Part shown: piece by piece, positions 1-9,290 of the stretch
Position numbering within the stretch: position 1 is the first letter of the stretch
Layout: every line of letters starts with the position of its first letter
NCBI GenBank assembly: GCA_964469505.1
Contig: CAYXZO010000002.1
Location: 23,963-87,962 of the forward strand
Length of the DNA stretch: 64,000 nt
Direction: 5' to 3'
Source: CAYXZO01 sp964469505
Lineage (GTDB): Bacteria > Fidelibacterota > UBA8477 > JABMPR01
Program-made: the position numbers and the translations under genes
Notes under the pieces: generated by a model
Databases searched by the model: none
The model's input: the letters and a program-made list of their open reading frames with translations, nothing else
Told to the model about the DNA's origin: nothing

Positions 1-789
1 CGGTTGAGCACCTCCCAGAGCGGCAGCCCCCCCACCCACATTTACGTATGCCCGATAATTTTTAAGCGGGGTAAAAGATTCCAGTAATGCCAATCGCTTA
101 CGAATTATTTCATTCAAGGACTTGGCTTCTAAAAGAGGGACCTGGTTGCGCTTTGCCGCTTGTCTCAACAAACGGCGGCCTTTAGGACTTAGACGGCGGC
201 CAATATCACCCCCACCCCCCAGGGTCGCCGCCCGGCTATGATAATCCACTACTCCACTGTCACGAAGAACCCGCTCCATATCCAGCCAGGTAAAATTCTC
301 GTCATTAGCTCCCCACTGGGAAGCTCCCAGGGAGGTTACGATAATGGGCACCAGATCCATTTCATAAGCCGCGCAATAAACCGCTAGGTTAGCTCCCGGC
401 ATGGAGCCGGTTAAAGTGACCACAATCGTGTCTCCAGCTTTTACCCCCGTTCGAAGGAGGAGATCCACCACCATCGCCGCCATGTTGGGGTCCAGCACGG
501 AGATTTTCGCGTCTAAATCCCCCTGATCAGTGGTAATAAGGCTGTACTGGTGCCCAATTAGTCCTGTCTCATTGGGATCGTTGACCGGATCTACCATTAC
601 CGCCTGCTGCAAATGGTAATTCTTCAGGACCTCCAAAGCCCGGGCCATGCGCTTGACGGCCCTTATTTTTACTTCATAGCCAGGAGCTTTGCGTTCCACC
701 CGTAAAGCACTAGTTCCATAAAAAACAATGGCGGTAACGATGGCCATGACCACCAGGACCTCGGTGCGCTGGAGGGCGGGTCTATACAA
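1..789 (-). CDS. pgsW: PgsW-like poly-gamma-glutamate system protein, 3' end outside window
   Basis: An open frame continues past the left edge of the window, so the C-terminus is missing. I start it at a TTG that overlaps the last codons of pgsC because a GGAGG sits about 9 bases upstream; an in-frame ATG at 747 is the alternative. The N-terminus holds one membrane segment (about residues 9-25), followed by a soluble domain with the motifs LTGSMPGAN, TSLGASQWGAN and LGGGGDIGRR. This pattern and the position after pgsB-pgsC match the poly-gamma-glutamate system protein family found beside capB/capC-type genes in diderm bacteria. Its biochemical role is not established; it probably acts at the inner membrane with PgsB and PgsC. 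Confidence 0.8.
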   Translation of the reverse strand, partial: MYRPALQRTEVLVVMAIVTAIVFYGTSALRVERKAPGYEVKIRAVKRMARALEVLKNYHLQQAVMVDPVNDPNETGLIGHQYSLITTDQGDLDAKISVLDPNMAAMVVDLLLRTGVKAGDTIVVTLTGSMPGANLAVYCAAYEMDLVPIIVTSLGASQWGANDENFTWLDMERVLRDSGVVDYHSRAATLGGGGDIGRRLSPKGRRLLRQAAKRNQVPLLEAKSLNEIIRKRLALLESFTPLKNYRAYVNVGGGAAALGGAQP

Positions 790-1231
790 AAATCTTTCCT
801 CCCTCCACTAACATCAGCACCATCTGGACGATAGCGGCGGCAATAAACAACATGCTCAAGGTACGCAATACGCCCTGGCGATCCATCCAGCTGGCAATTA
901 AACCGGGGATTATATACCCGATGGAAGTTAGGTCTACTCCTGCCAGTGCTGGCATTTGTCCTAAATAGTTCCGGAAAACAAATCCGAAGATGAAACCCAG
1001 CAGCAGCGCTAACACCAGTCGCCGGCGCCCATAAATCAAAAGCCATCGGGCCAGAGACTTTATCACCAAATAGACTAGTAAAGCAGCCAGAAAAGTGGCC
1101 ACTACTCGTGACGGGTAATGGAGATTGAGGGCAATATACCCCGGCACAACTATACCCCCGGCCGCTACTCCGTATCCCTCAGCAAAGGCCAGGGAGAGCA
1201 CAATCCCTAATCCGACCGCCAGTTCAATCAT
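782..1231 (-). CDS. pgsC: Poly-gamma-glutamate synthase membrane subunit PgsC/CapC
   Basis: A 149-residue, highly hydrophobic protein with about four to five membrane segments, the usual length for PgsC/CapC. It begins MIELAVGLGIVLSLAFAEGY and carries the family-like GGIVVPGYIAL near residues 26-36. PgsC is the membrane partner of the PgsB ligase and is needed for polymer synthesis and export. Its ATG overlaps the pgsB stop in an ATGA arrangement, and its own end overlaps the start of the next gene, so the three genes are very likely translated together. Confidence 0.92.
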   Translation of the reverse strand: MIELAVGLGIVLSLAFAEGYGVAAGGIVVPGYIALNLHYPSRVVATFLAALLVYLVIKSLARWLLIYGRRRLVLALLLGFIFGFVFRNYLGQMPALAGVDLTSIGYIIPGLIASWMDRQGVLRTLSMLFIAAAIVQMVLMLVEGGKIFV

Positions 1232-2406
1232 GCTGCCTGGTGCTGCTCCAACTTTTCCAATAAGGCAAAACCACGCCCCACGATATTTCCCATCCCAAAC
1301 ACTAACGTGTGGGGCGGGAGCTGACGGAGGGTTTTCACCACTTCCTCAGGCTGTGATTCCTCCGGGAAAAGATACAGGTTGGCGCCGAATTGCTTTTCCA
1401 ATTCTTTCCTTAATTTCGCGGAGGCTTCTCCAATGTAAATCAATCGCTGCGGACGAATGGCGTCGGTTACCAGCTCCAGTAATTGCCTGGTGCGGGAGCG
1501 TCTATCAGTGCGCGTGTTGAGTAAAACCGCGATATGGTGAGGATCGAAATCGGGGCGGGAAGTAACCAGCTCCCAAATCTGAGCTGTAGATTGGGGATCA
1601 TTAGCGGCGAAGGCATTCGCGAAGTACAAAGGTTCACCCGTAAGTGAAGTGAATCGCATGATGCGTAGGGCACCCGGATCCGGAGCCATCTTCCGCATTC
1701 CTTCCAGGGCTTGCTCCGCGTCAACCCCTAAATGGGTACACACGGCCAGCGCCAAAGCCACATTGTCCCGATGTTCCAAATAGGTGAAATCTCTTAAAAC
1801 TTCTTCAGGCAATTCAGCGGGATCGACCAGGTGGAAAGAAGTTCCTCTTTGGTCTGCAATGCGGCGGTATAAATCGGCGAAATGCTTTTCGGTAGTAAAA
1901 AAATGCCCCCGACGAGGGATGGTATTGGCAAGGCTGCGGGCGATCTGCTCCAGGGTGGGGCCCATTTCTTCCAGGTGGTCCGGCCGTACATTGGTAATAA
2001 CCCCATGAGTGGCTCGGATCATTTGATGCTCCGTTATCCACTGGTAAGCAGGTTGAACCGCCATGCATTCCATGACCACCGCCTGGGGATAGAACCGTCC
2101 GAAATACCGCAGGAAACGCGTTTGCTCTCCAATTCCCGCTCCTCCAAGGCGCTGAATGGGATGATCCTTTCCCAGGAGGTCAATTATTCGGGGTTGAGAG
2201 CCGGTGGTTTTAGCCCAGGTTGCCATACCTCCGGCTCTAAGTCCGGCGGCAATCAGTCTGGTTACACTTGATTTCCCACGAGTTCCATTCACATGAATTC
2301 GATAAGGTATCCGTCTTACGGCCCGATCTAGTTCTACCCGCTCCCAGCCCAGCCAGGTTAACATCCCGCCCAGCAATACCCCCAGGCCAACTAACGGATC
2401 AGTCAT
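1228..2406 (-). CDS. pgsB: Poly-gamma-glutamate synthase ligase PgsB/CapB (Mur-ligase type)
   Basis: A Mur-ligase-family ATP-dependent amide ligase of about 393 residues. The nucleotide-binding loop HVNGTRGKSSVTRLIAAGL lies just after an N-terminal hydrophobic segment. Further family marks are GVITNVRPDHLEEMGPT and a C-terminal LVFGMGNIVGRG. It should polymerise glutamate through the gamma-carboxyl with ATP at the inner face of the cytoplasmic membrane. The frame is open to 2460, but the ATG at 2406 has an AGGGAG 8 bases upstream and gives the expected start MTDPLVGLG. First gene of pgsB-pgsC-pgsW. No pgsA/capA homologue is visible inside the window; it may lie beyond the left edge. Confidence 0.93.
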   Translation of the reverse strand: MTDPLVGLGVLLGGMLTWLGWERVELDRAVRRIPYRIHVNGTRGKSSVTRLIAAGLRAGGMATWAKTTGSQPRIIDLLGKDHPIQRLGGAGIGEQTRFLRYFGRFYPQAVVMECMAVQPAYQWITEHQMIRATHGVITNVRPDHLEEMGPTLEQIARSLANTIPRRGHFFTTEKHFADLYRRIADQRGTSFHLVDPAELPEEVLRDFTYLEHRDNVALALAVCTHLGVDAEQALEGMRKMAPDPGALRIMRFTSLTGEPLYFANAFAANDPQSTAQIWELVTSRPDFDPHHIAVLLNTRTDRRSRTRQLLELVTDAIRPQRLIYIGEASAKLRKELEKQFGANLYLFPEESQPEEVVKTLRQLPPHTLVFGMGNIVGRGFALLEKLEQHQAA

Positions 2407-2522
2407 GTTATTTGCTCCCTTCCCGGCCTCCAGCGGTTTAGCTGCCGGAAATATACGCACCCGAGTCAGGGAATTAAGTCGTAATCAAATGCCCCCTATG
2501 AAGTCATTAAAATGTATTAAAT

Positions 2523-2548
2523 AGCGGGGCGCACTTTGGCGCCCCGCT
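2523..2548 (-). terminator. Intrinsic terminator after the cytochrome gene
   Basis: A perfect 10-bp GC-rich stem (AGCGGGGCGC / GCGCCCCGCT) with a 6-base loop. On the minus strand it is followed by ATTTAATACATTTT. It lies 26 bases downstream of the cytochrome stop and separates that gene from pgsB. Confidence 0.8.
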
Positions 2549-2573
2549 CACAAAGCATTCTTGTGGACCGGTT

Positions 2574-3029
2574 TTAGGAGTTGGTTTTTACCGAATCTTG
2601 AACGTGAATTGTTCGTACGTAAGCGATTATATCCTGAATATCAGCATCTTTCAGCGAGGGATTACCACCCTTGGGAGGCATAGCGATGCCAGTGGTATTG
2701 AGGGGATCGCTAGGACCCCTACCTTGTTTAACAAATTCAACCAACTCGGCATCGGTTTTCTCGCTAACGAACTTGCTGCGGGTGAGGTCTTTACCCAGGT
2801 TGGGCAACCCCTTGGCATCCGGGCCATGACATGCAGCACAGGTCTGCAAATAGAGAGATTTGCCATTAGCCGCATCCGGCGTGTGAGGCGGTGCAGGTTT
2901 CTGCGTTTCGGCCGCTTGCGGTTTGGGTGCAGCTTCTTGCTTGTCACCTTTTCCCCCACATCCTACCAGTAGGGCCAATCCCAGCACGGCTGTCAATACA
3001 GGCGTGACCAATTTGAACTTACGCGACAT
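2574..3029 (-). CDS. Monohaem c-type cytochrome lipoprotein
   Basis: About 151 residues. A lipoprotein signal peptide ends at LVGC (Cys24). A linker rich in Ala, Pro, Lys and Gln (about residues 27-52) leads to a class I cytochrome c domain with one haem motif, CAACH (about 64-68), and a later Met in GIAMPPKGG that can be the axial ligand. It is expected to be a membrane-anchored periplasmic electron carrier. The start is the ATG at 3029, preceded by AAGAAAGGGAATAAG; an upstream in-frame start at 3095 would add a non-signal extension. No oxidase or reductase partner is adjacent, so donor and acceptor are unknown. Confidence 0.85.
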   Translation of the reverse strand: MSRKFKLVTPVLTAVLGLALLVGCGGKGDKQEAAPKPQAAETQKPAPPHTPDAANGKSLYLQTCAACHGPDAKGLPNLGKDLTRSKFVSEKTDAELVEFVKQGRGPSDPLNTTGIAMPPKGGNPSLKDADIQDIIAYVRTIHVQDSVKTNS

Positions 3030-3252
3030 CTTATTCCCTTTCTTATTGATCTTGAAGTTTATGTACTTTGAAACATTCCGTTCATCGCGGCCCAAGTATA
3101 ACTGCGCTAAGTCATTACCACAATCATTTCAGTTCATAAGCCCTAACAACACTAACCTCATTTAGTGCTCTAAGAAGCTGAAACGGTTTACCAATCTCCC
3201 TTTTTCTTTTTTTTCCGGGAGTTACGTAAATTATACCCAGGCAAGGGAAGTA

Positions 3253-4485
3253 ATGCATAACTCCTTTTACGCACAATTTGATGAGGAAACTTACGGTACG
3301 CGCCACATCGCACCGGGTGAATACCGTACCCCCTTTGAAATCGATCGCGATCGCGTAATTCATTCCACCGCCTTTCGCCGGCTTCAGGGGAAAACTCAGG
3401 TTTACATCACCGGCCGCGGCGACCAATACCGCACCCGTCTTACCCACTCCATCGAAGTGGCCCAAATAGGTCGCTCAATGGTGAATTACCTTAACCGAGT
3501 ACACCTGAAAGGCGGGTTGGAGTTCGCCATTGATGGAGCCCTGGTAGAGGCAGCATGTCTGGCCCACGATCTGGGTAATCCGCCCATGGGACATAAAGGA
3601 GAAGCTCGTCTTAACCAGCTTATGGCCCCCTGGGGAGGGTTTGAGGGTAATGCGCAAAGCCTACGTATTTTAACCAGGATCATTCGGGGTGAATCACACC
3701 GGGGCAAACGGGGTGGGTTGGCACCAACCCGTGCTTTTCTCGATGGGGTTCTAAAATACAAGGTACTCCGGACAGGTCCCCAGTCAACCCAAACCAAATT
3801 TTTATATCCTGACCAGCGGGAAATTCTGGAATGGGTTCACAACGGCCAGGAACTAACGGAGCGCAGCCTAGAATGTGCCATTATGGATCTGAGTGATGAT
3901 ATAGCCTACTGCACTTCGGATTTGTTCGATGGTTACAAACAAGGGCTGGTAACTCCTACAACAGTAGCCGCTTTCTTTGAAAAACAGGGAAGCGCACCTG
4001 GGGTGGAATATCTTAGAGAAGCCCTCGAACAAGTCTTTCGCCGGGAAAAATCCTTGGAAAGAACCGTGGCAGGTTTGGTTGGATTTTTCATCACCTCCTG
4101 CTATCTGGAAGAAATTCACAATCCACCCTTGGTCAGTAATCGCTACCGTTACTGCCCTAAAATGCGGGAAGAAGCACGGGTAGTACTGGAAATGTTACGC
4201 AAAATGAATTTCCAGCTGATATATCACTCACCCCTGGTCAGAGAACAAGAACAGGAGGGGGTTGCGATTCTCGAAGCCGTGTTTAAAGCCTATCAAGAAG
4301 TGTACTATGAGCAGCGTCCCTGGCCCTCACTACTACCTCTCCCTCCCTACTTGAAGCAGGTTTTGGCAACTCCGAAACTGTCGGAACCGGAAGCCATGCG
4401 CAGAATTTGCGACCATATCGCCGGGATGACCGACAGTTACGTTCAATACCAATTTGCCGCTTTCAATCTCAAGCTCACTTCATGA
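3253..4485 (+). CDS. dgt: dGTPase-like HD-domain dNTP triphosphohydrolase
   Basis: A 410-residue HD-superfamily protein of the deoxyguanosinetriphosphate triphosphohydrolase family, which cleaves dNTPs to deoxynucleoside and triphosphate. Visible marks: FRRLQGKTQV (about 41-50), the first His in RTRLTHSIEVAQIG (His65), the HD pair in CLAHDLGNPPMGHKGE (about 105-106) and a later Asp in MDLSDDIAY. The ATG has AAGG six bases upstream. It is transcribed divergently from the cytochrome gene. Its TGA overlaps the ATG of the next gene, so translation of the two is probably coupled. Substrate range within the family cannot be read from sequence. Confidence 0.9.
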   Translation: MHNSFYAQFDEETYGTRHIAPGEYRTPFEIDRDRVIHSTAFRRLQGKTQVYITGRGDQYRTRLTHSIEVAQIGRSMVNYLNRVHLKGGLEFAIDGALVEAACLAHDLGNPPMGHKGEARLNQLMAPWGGFEGNAQSLRILTRIIRGESHRGKRGGLAPTRAFLDGVLKYKVLRTGPQSTQTKFLYPDQREILEWVHNGQELTERSLECAIMDLSDDIAYCTSDLFDGYKQGLVTPTTVAAFFEKQGSAPGVEYLREALEQVFRREKSLERTVAGLVGFFITSCYLEEIHNPPLVSNRYRYCPKMREEARVVLEMLRKMNFQLIYHSPLVREQEQEGVAILEAVFKAYQEVYYEQRPWPSLLPLPPYLKQVLATPKLSEPEAMRRICDHIAGMTDSYVQYQFAAFNLKLTS

Positions 4486-7400
4486 CCGTTACCATCTCAA
4501 GAATCGCTAAAACTCCATTTACCAAGCTTTTCCAGAGCACTGCCATTCTTTGCGCAACATTGCTAGGAACCTTGCCTACCTTCGGCAAAGAATTGCCGCT
4601 CAGGATTTACGATCCGGAAAAATATCTGGTTCAATCGCAGGTCAAATGCCTGTTGGAAACCAGCAATCACCAGATCTGGGTCGGGACGCTGGGGGGAATC
4701 AACATTTTCACCGGAGGAAGCAACTACCAATTGACCACCAAAGATGGCCTGCCCAGTGGCTGGATAAACGCCCTACTTGAGTATCCCGACGGGGTGGTTT
4801 GGATCGGCACCAAAGGCGGACTGGCGAAGGTCACTGTTGACCAGCCCCAAGCGGTGCTGCTCATTCGAGGTAGCACTGCTCTGGAAATCCGCTCGCTGGG
4901 AGTATTTCAGGGAAAAGTTCTGGCGGGTACTTTTCAGAAGGGCATCTTTCAGGCAGAACAAGATAGTCTAGTTCCCTGGTCCCAAGCCGGTAACCTTTCT
5001 GGTTATCCTGTCTATGACCTCTGTTCAAATAAAGACACTTTATGGCTGGCTACCTACCAGGGGATTATTGAATATCATGATACAACGATCACGCGTTTGC
5101 TTCCTCAACAGATAGTTCTTTCCCTGGAATATTGGCGTAAAGCTATCTGGGCTGGCACCACCGACGGCTTGTTCCGGATAGTCAGCGATAAGGCCCAAAA
5201 AGTGAAAGGGGAGATGATTATCCCCGACATGACCTCTGGTTCTGATAAACTGCTGATTAGCTCTTATTTCAGCGGCTTGCTGACGTTGGAAAATGGTCAA
5301 TGGCATAACTACGACTCCCATAACGGCCTCCCGGAAACTTTTTATAAAGCCGTATTGATAGATCACCAGGGAAGCATATGGTTGGGAACCGATGGTATCG
5401 GTTTGATCCAGATTCTACCCTACCCCATCGTTAATTATGGGCCTACCTCAGGTTTAAGCAACTCAATGGTAAACTACATCTCATTTACCCCGGAAAACTG
5501 GGTAGTGGTGAGTACTGATGAAGGCGTTTACATCAGCCATGACAAAGTTGATTTCAAACTCTTAGAGGAATCTTCTGGTTCCCGGGTATGGGCTTGCGTT
5601 CCTTACTATGGCGGCAGATTCCTGATGGGCACCGACGAAGGCACCTTCATCCTGTCAAAGTCCGGTAAAAAGGAACGAAAGATCTGGCCTTTCGCACTAC
5701 TTGACGCCCTGACAGATGGTGATACCGTATGGGCCGCTACAGAACGAGGTCCCTGGATGGAAGTCAATGGAAAATGGCAACCAGTTTCTGGCGTTCCAGT
5801 TATTACCGGTGTCTATTGCCACGCCTTAACTCGGGGGCTGCGGGGCATCTGGTTTGCTACCGCTGATGGTTTGTTGCTGATTCAGGGGAACGAAATCACC
5901 AGATGGAGGGACTCCACCAACCAAGCCCGCAACATGGTTTGGGATGTGGTGGCCGATGGGCAGGGCTACCTGTGGGTTGGAACCGACGGCGGCCTCATGA
6001 GAATAAGAGAGGACCTGCAGGGAGCCAGCTGGTTTACGGAAGCTGGCTCCGGATTTCCCTCGGATATTATCTATTCGCTGGTGTTGATCGGTCCCCGCGA
6101 TTTATGGTGTGGGTCAGCCAAAGGGCTTTTACACCTGACCAAATTCCACTGGGAATTGTTTGATTTCAATGACGGACTACCGCAGAATGAATTCAACAGT
6201 AACGCTTTGGCTTATCACGACTCAAAACTATGGGCGGGTGGCATAAAAGGTCTCACCTGTATTTCCAACCTGGCTGCGCTCAATCACCCGATTCCCCGCT
6301 GTTACCCCACCCGTTTTTATGAGAACGAAGAATCGGTGAGAACCTGGGCCTCCGAATATCCGTCCGATCCGCCTACTTTAAAAGTGGACCTGGGAACCGA
6401 CGATTTCCTATGTCCCCGCCCGGTTTTCCGCTGGCGACTAAACCCGCAGGAATCCCAATGGATAGAACTTAAGAATGCTCACCAACTACAACTCTCAGCT
6501 CTCTCTCCCGGCCATTACCAGCCCCAGGTTCAGGCTGGAGATGGTCGTCGCTGGGGACCTATCACTAATTTACCAGCTTTTGCCGTAGCACCGCCCTTGT
6601 GGCAACGTGGCTGGTTCCAAACCTTATTAGCCTTAATAGTAGCACTTTTGACCCTAGAAATCTCCGCAGCCCTAACAGAAAACAGGCGACGACAAGAATT
6701 ATTACGTCGGCAAAGTGAGCAGATTCAATTAGCCCGAATCTTTAATCAAGGCCTACTTCCCCTTGAAGAGAAATCTATCCCCGGGTTAAAAGTCTCCGTC
6801 GTAACTCATCCGCGGGAAGAATTCAGTGGCGATTTTTATGTACTGTTAAACCTCGGGAATGACCGCTTTGCCCTTGTATTGGGGGACGTTGCCGGCCATG
6901 GGCTTGAGACGAGTTACCTCAATACCTTTGTAAAAATTGACCTGCAAGAAGTAAGGGACAAACGACATTCCTTGGATGAATGGTTGTCCCACTTGAATCG
7001 CAAATTATATCTGGTGCAAAAGCAGGGGCTAAACATCGCCCTGACCATTTTGGAGTATGAAACTTATACCAAGAAAAGTCGCATCTTTCTGGCTGGTAAC
7101 CCAGCCCCCTGGTTATTGAACGCAAATGAAGAATTACAAACGCTGGATATTTCGGGCCACCCTCCCCTGGGAGTTTTCCCGGAATTGCAACCCCATTGGA
7201 CCCCTTTGCCGGAAGGGTGGCAAGCACTGCTCCTATTTACTGATGGATTTGAATTTCATCCATACGGCTCAGCTTTGTCCCAGCACATCCAGCATTTGCA
7301 GGCAGGAAATCTTGAAAAGCTGATAGCTCTAGAATCCACCACGGTCAATCCATCAGAACGGGACGACTGGACGGTAGTGCTCCTTTGCCATCTCAGCTAA
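4482..7400 (+). CDS. Two-component-type beta-propeller sensor fused to PP2C/SpoIIE phosphatase
   Basis: About 972 residues. A signal peptide comes first, then a long periplasmic region of repeated propeller units (IWVGTLGGI, VWIGTKGGLA, IWLGTDGIGL, LWVGTDGGL), a Y_Y_Y-like beta domain, one membrane helix near residues 710-735, a short coiled segment and a cytoplasmic SpoIIE-type PP2C domain (about 753-972). The phosphatase metal-binding acidic motifs are present: SGDFYVLL, LGDVAGHG, LFTDGFEF and RDDWTVV. It should sense a ligand outside and dephosphorylate a serine/threonine protein target (often an anti-sigma antagonist) inside. I chose the ATG inside the dgt stop (ATGA) because it gives a proper signal peptide; the open frame extends upstream. 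No anti-sigma kinase or antagonist gene is nearby. Confidence 0.88.
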   Translation: MTVTISRIAKTPFTKLFQSTAILCATLLGTLPTFGKELPLRIYDPEKYLVQSQVKCLLETSNHQIWVGTLGGINIFTGGSNYQLTTKDGLPSGWINALLEYPDGVVWIGTKGGLAKVTVDQPQAVLLIRGSTALEIRSLGVFQGKVLAGTFQKGIFQAEQDSLVPWSQAGNLSGYPVYDLCSNKDTLWLATYQGIIEYHDTTITRLLPQQIVLSLEYWRKAIWAGTTDGLFRIVSDKAQKVKGEMIIPDMTSGSDKLLISSYFSGLLTLENGQWHNYDSHNGLPETFYKAVLIDHQGSIWLGTDGIGLIQILPYPIVNYGPTSGLSNSMVNYISFTPENWVVVSTDEGVYISHDKVDFKLLEESSGSRVWACVPYYGGRFLMGTDEGTFILSKSGKKERKIWPFALLDALTDGDTVWAATERGPWMEVNGKWQPVSGVPVITGVYCHALTRGLRGIWFATADGLLLIQGNEITRWRDSTNQARNMVWDVVADGQGYLWVGTDGGLMRIREDLQGASWFTEAGSGFPSDIIYSLVLIGPRDLWCGSAKGLLHLTKFHWELFDFNDGLPQNEFNSNALAYHDSKLWAGGIKGLTCISNLAALNHPIPRCYPTRFYENEESVRTWASEYPSDPPTLKVDLGTDDFLCPRPVFRWRLNPQESQWIELKNAHQLQLSALSPGHYQPQVQAGDGRRWGPITNLPAFAVAPPLWQRGWFQTLLALIVALLTLEISAALTENRRRQELLRRQSEQIQLARIFNQGLLPLEEKSIPGLKVSVVTHPREEFSGDFYVLLNLGNDRFALVLGDVAGHGLETSYLNTFVKIDLQEVRDKRHSLDEWLSHLNRKLYLVQKQGLNIALTILEYETYTKKSRIFLAGNPAPWLLNANEELQTLDISGHPPLGVFPELQPHWTPLPEGWQALLLFTDGFEFHPYGSALSQHIQHLQAGNLEKLIALESTTVNPSERDDWTVVLLCHLS

Positions 7401-7482
7401 TTCTTCGGCCGCAACAGTTGTCTCCCATCATAATCCGTTTAATTTTGCCATCCATGTCGGTTTGTAACAAAGGAGTTTTAAA

Positions 7483-8238
7483 ATGAAAATCGTGGTCACT
7501 GCCAAACAGGTTCCTGACACGGAAACAAAGGTGGTCATTGATTCCACCGGGAAACGGCTGGACCCCGCGGGGGTAAAAATGATTCTTAATCCATATGATG
7601 AATTCGCTGTGGAAGAAGCCCTCCGCATTAAAGAAAAAACTGGCGAAGGTGAAGTAATTGTCCTGGGCATCGGCAATGCCGATTCAGCCTCGGCCCTACG
7701 CTCAGCCCTGGCCATGGGGGCCGACAGGGGGATTCTTCTGGAACTGGACGATTTCGCCATGCGGGACAGTTACCAACTGGCCAATTTACTGGCGGCCGAA
7801 ATTCGCGAGCTGGCGCCGGACTTAGTTCTGGCCGGCAAAATAGCCATTGATGATTACGGTCACCAGGTCCCAGCCATGGTAGCCGCTCTACTAGATTGGC
7901 CTTTGATTACTCTGGCGCGGCAAATCACTTTAGAGGAGAACCAAGTAGTTGTAGAAAGAGACATTGAAGGCGGTCGTGAAACACTGAAAGCTGCCCTGCC
8001 CTGTGTCATTACCGCTGAAAAAGGGCTGAATGAACCGCGCTATCCTTCACTACGCGGTATAATGCAGGCCAAACGTAAACCGTTGGATACTAGGGCCGTT
8101 TCTATTGAAGGCGAAAGTATTCAGATTCTTGAAATGACCTATCCCCAACAGAAACCACCCGGGCGAATCGTGGGAGAAGGTCCGGATGCTGTACCGGAAT
8201 TAGTTCGCATGTTACACCAAGAAGCTAAAGTGATATAA
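7483..8238 (+). CDS. etfB: Electron transfer flavoprotein beta subunit
   Basis: A 251-residue ETF beta/FixA-family protein starting MKIVVTAKQVPDTET. The AMP/FAD-site pattern typical of the family is visible (LNPYDEFAVEEALRIKE, GIGNADSASALRSALAMGAD, AGKIAIDDYGHQVPAMVA). It forms a heterodimer with EtfA that carries electrons from acyl-CoA and related dehydrogenases to the quinone pool. The ATG is preceded by AAAGGAG. etfA follows 10 bases later. No dehydrogenase or ETF:quinone oxidoreductase lies beside it. Confidence 0.95.
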   Translation: MKIVVTAKQVPDTETKVVIDSTGKRLDPAGVKMILNPYDEFAVEEALRIKEKTGEGEVIVLGIGNADSASALRSALAMGADRGILLELDDFAMRDSYQLANLLAAEIRELAPDLVLAGKIAIDDYGHQVPAMVAALLDWPLITLARQITLEENQVVVERDIEGGRETLKAALPCVITAEKGLNEPRYPSLRGIMQAKRKPLDTRAVSIEGESIQILEMTYPQQKPPGRIVGEGPDAVPELVRMLHQEAKVI

Positions 8239-8248
8239 GGGGGTAGTC

Positions 8249-9220
8249 ATGGCTAAAATCGTAGTATTCGCTGAGCAGCGGGAGCAAAAGCTGAAAAAAT
8301 TCGCTCTGGAAGCGGTTTCCACTGGATATCGCCTTGCCCAGGCCAAAGGTGAAAATCCGGCCATAGTTTACGTGGGAGAATTAAGCGACGAAAATCGGGC
8401 CCAGTTAGCCGCCGCCGGTGCAGGTGAAATCTGGGTTCCTGAGAATGCCCAACTGGCCGCCTACAGCCCCGATGGATATGCTGCTTTAATACAAGCCGCC
8501 CTGGACCAGCTCCAACCGGAGGTTATTCTTTTCTCAGCTTCCGCCATGGGAAAGGAGCTGGCCCCCCTGGTCGCCGCTAAATATCAAACCGCCGTTCTAA
8601 GTGACGTGACCGCTGTTGATTGGGAAGGAGACCAGCTCACGGTAACACGCCCGGTCTATGCCGGTAAGGCTTTCCTGAAAATCGCTGCTGTCAAGATGCC
8701 AGCGATAGTTACCCTGCGTCCCAATGTCTTTCCCTTCGAAGAGCACAACGCTGCTGGGGAAGTGCGCTCTTTCACTGCTCCGTCTATTGATCCCAAAGCG
8801 GTAGTGATAAAAACCGAAATGAAAGCCTCTACCCGACCGGAATTGACGGAAGCTTCCATCATTGTTTCCGGCGGACGGGGCATGGGCGGACCTGAGAACT
8901 ACACCGTTATTGAAGCCCTGGCGGATACTCTGGGGGCAGCTGTAGGAGCTTCCCGGGCCGCTGTGGATGCCGGCTGGCGCCCCCACTCCGACCAAGTTGG
9001 GCAAACGGGTAAAACGGTCTCGCCCGATCTGTACATCGCCTGTGGTATATCCGGCGCCATTCAACATCTGGCTGGTATGTCCTCCTCGAAAGTCATCGTG
9101 GCCATCAACACCGATCCCGATGCTCCTATTTTCCAGGTGGCGGATTACGGCATCGTGGGCGATCTGTTCGAAGTGGTTCCCGCACTAGACGCTGAGATAA
9201 AAAAGCTAAAAGAAGCTTGA
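8249..9220 (+). CDS. etfA: Electron transfer flavoprotein alpha subunit
   Basis: A 323-residue EtfA/FixB-family protein. The N-terminal half is an adenine nucleotide-binding-like fold. The C-terminal FAD-binding domain shows SGGRGMGGPENY, ALADTLGAAVGASRAAVDAGW, VSPDLYIACGISGAIQHLAGM and INTDPDAPIFQVADYGIVGD, the conserved FAD contacts. It binds FAD and pairs with EtfB. Start ATG preceded by AAGGGGG. A strong terminator follows directly, ending the etfBA unit. Confidence 0.95.
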   Translation: MAKIVVFAEQREQKLKKFALEAVSTGYRLAQAKGENPAIVYVGELSDENRAQLAAAGAGEIWVPENAQLAAYSPDGYAALIQAALDQLQPEVILFSASAMGKELAPLVAAKYQTAVLSDVTAVDWEGDQLTVTRPVYAGKAFLKIAAVKMPAIVTLRPNVFPFEEHNAAGEVRSFTAPSIDPKAVVIKTEMKASTRPELTEASIIVSGGRGMGGPENYTVIEALADTLGAAVGASRAAVDAGWRPHSDQVGQTGKTVSPDLYIACGISGAIQHLAGMSSSKVIVAINTDPDAPIFQVADYGIVGDLFEVVPALDAEIKKLKEA

Positions 9221-9240
9221 CGCTTACAGTTACAGGAGAC

Positions 9241-9268
9241 AAGGGTGGACAGCAGTCCACCCTTTTTT
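9241..9268 (+). terminator. Intrinsic terminator after etfBA
   Basis: A perfect 10-bp stem (AAGGGTGGAC / GTCCACCCTT) with a 4-base loop, running directly into a T tract on the plus strand, 20 bases after the etfA stop. Confidence 0.9.
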
Positions 9269-9290
9269 GCATTAAAGGAAAAGCTTACTG

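Noticed and set aside
8597..9067. Minus-strand 156-codon frame within etfA
   Set aside because: Fully antisense to etfA, whose conserved motifs are intact; composition is that of a shadow frame.
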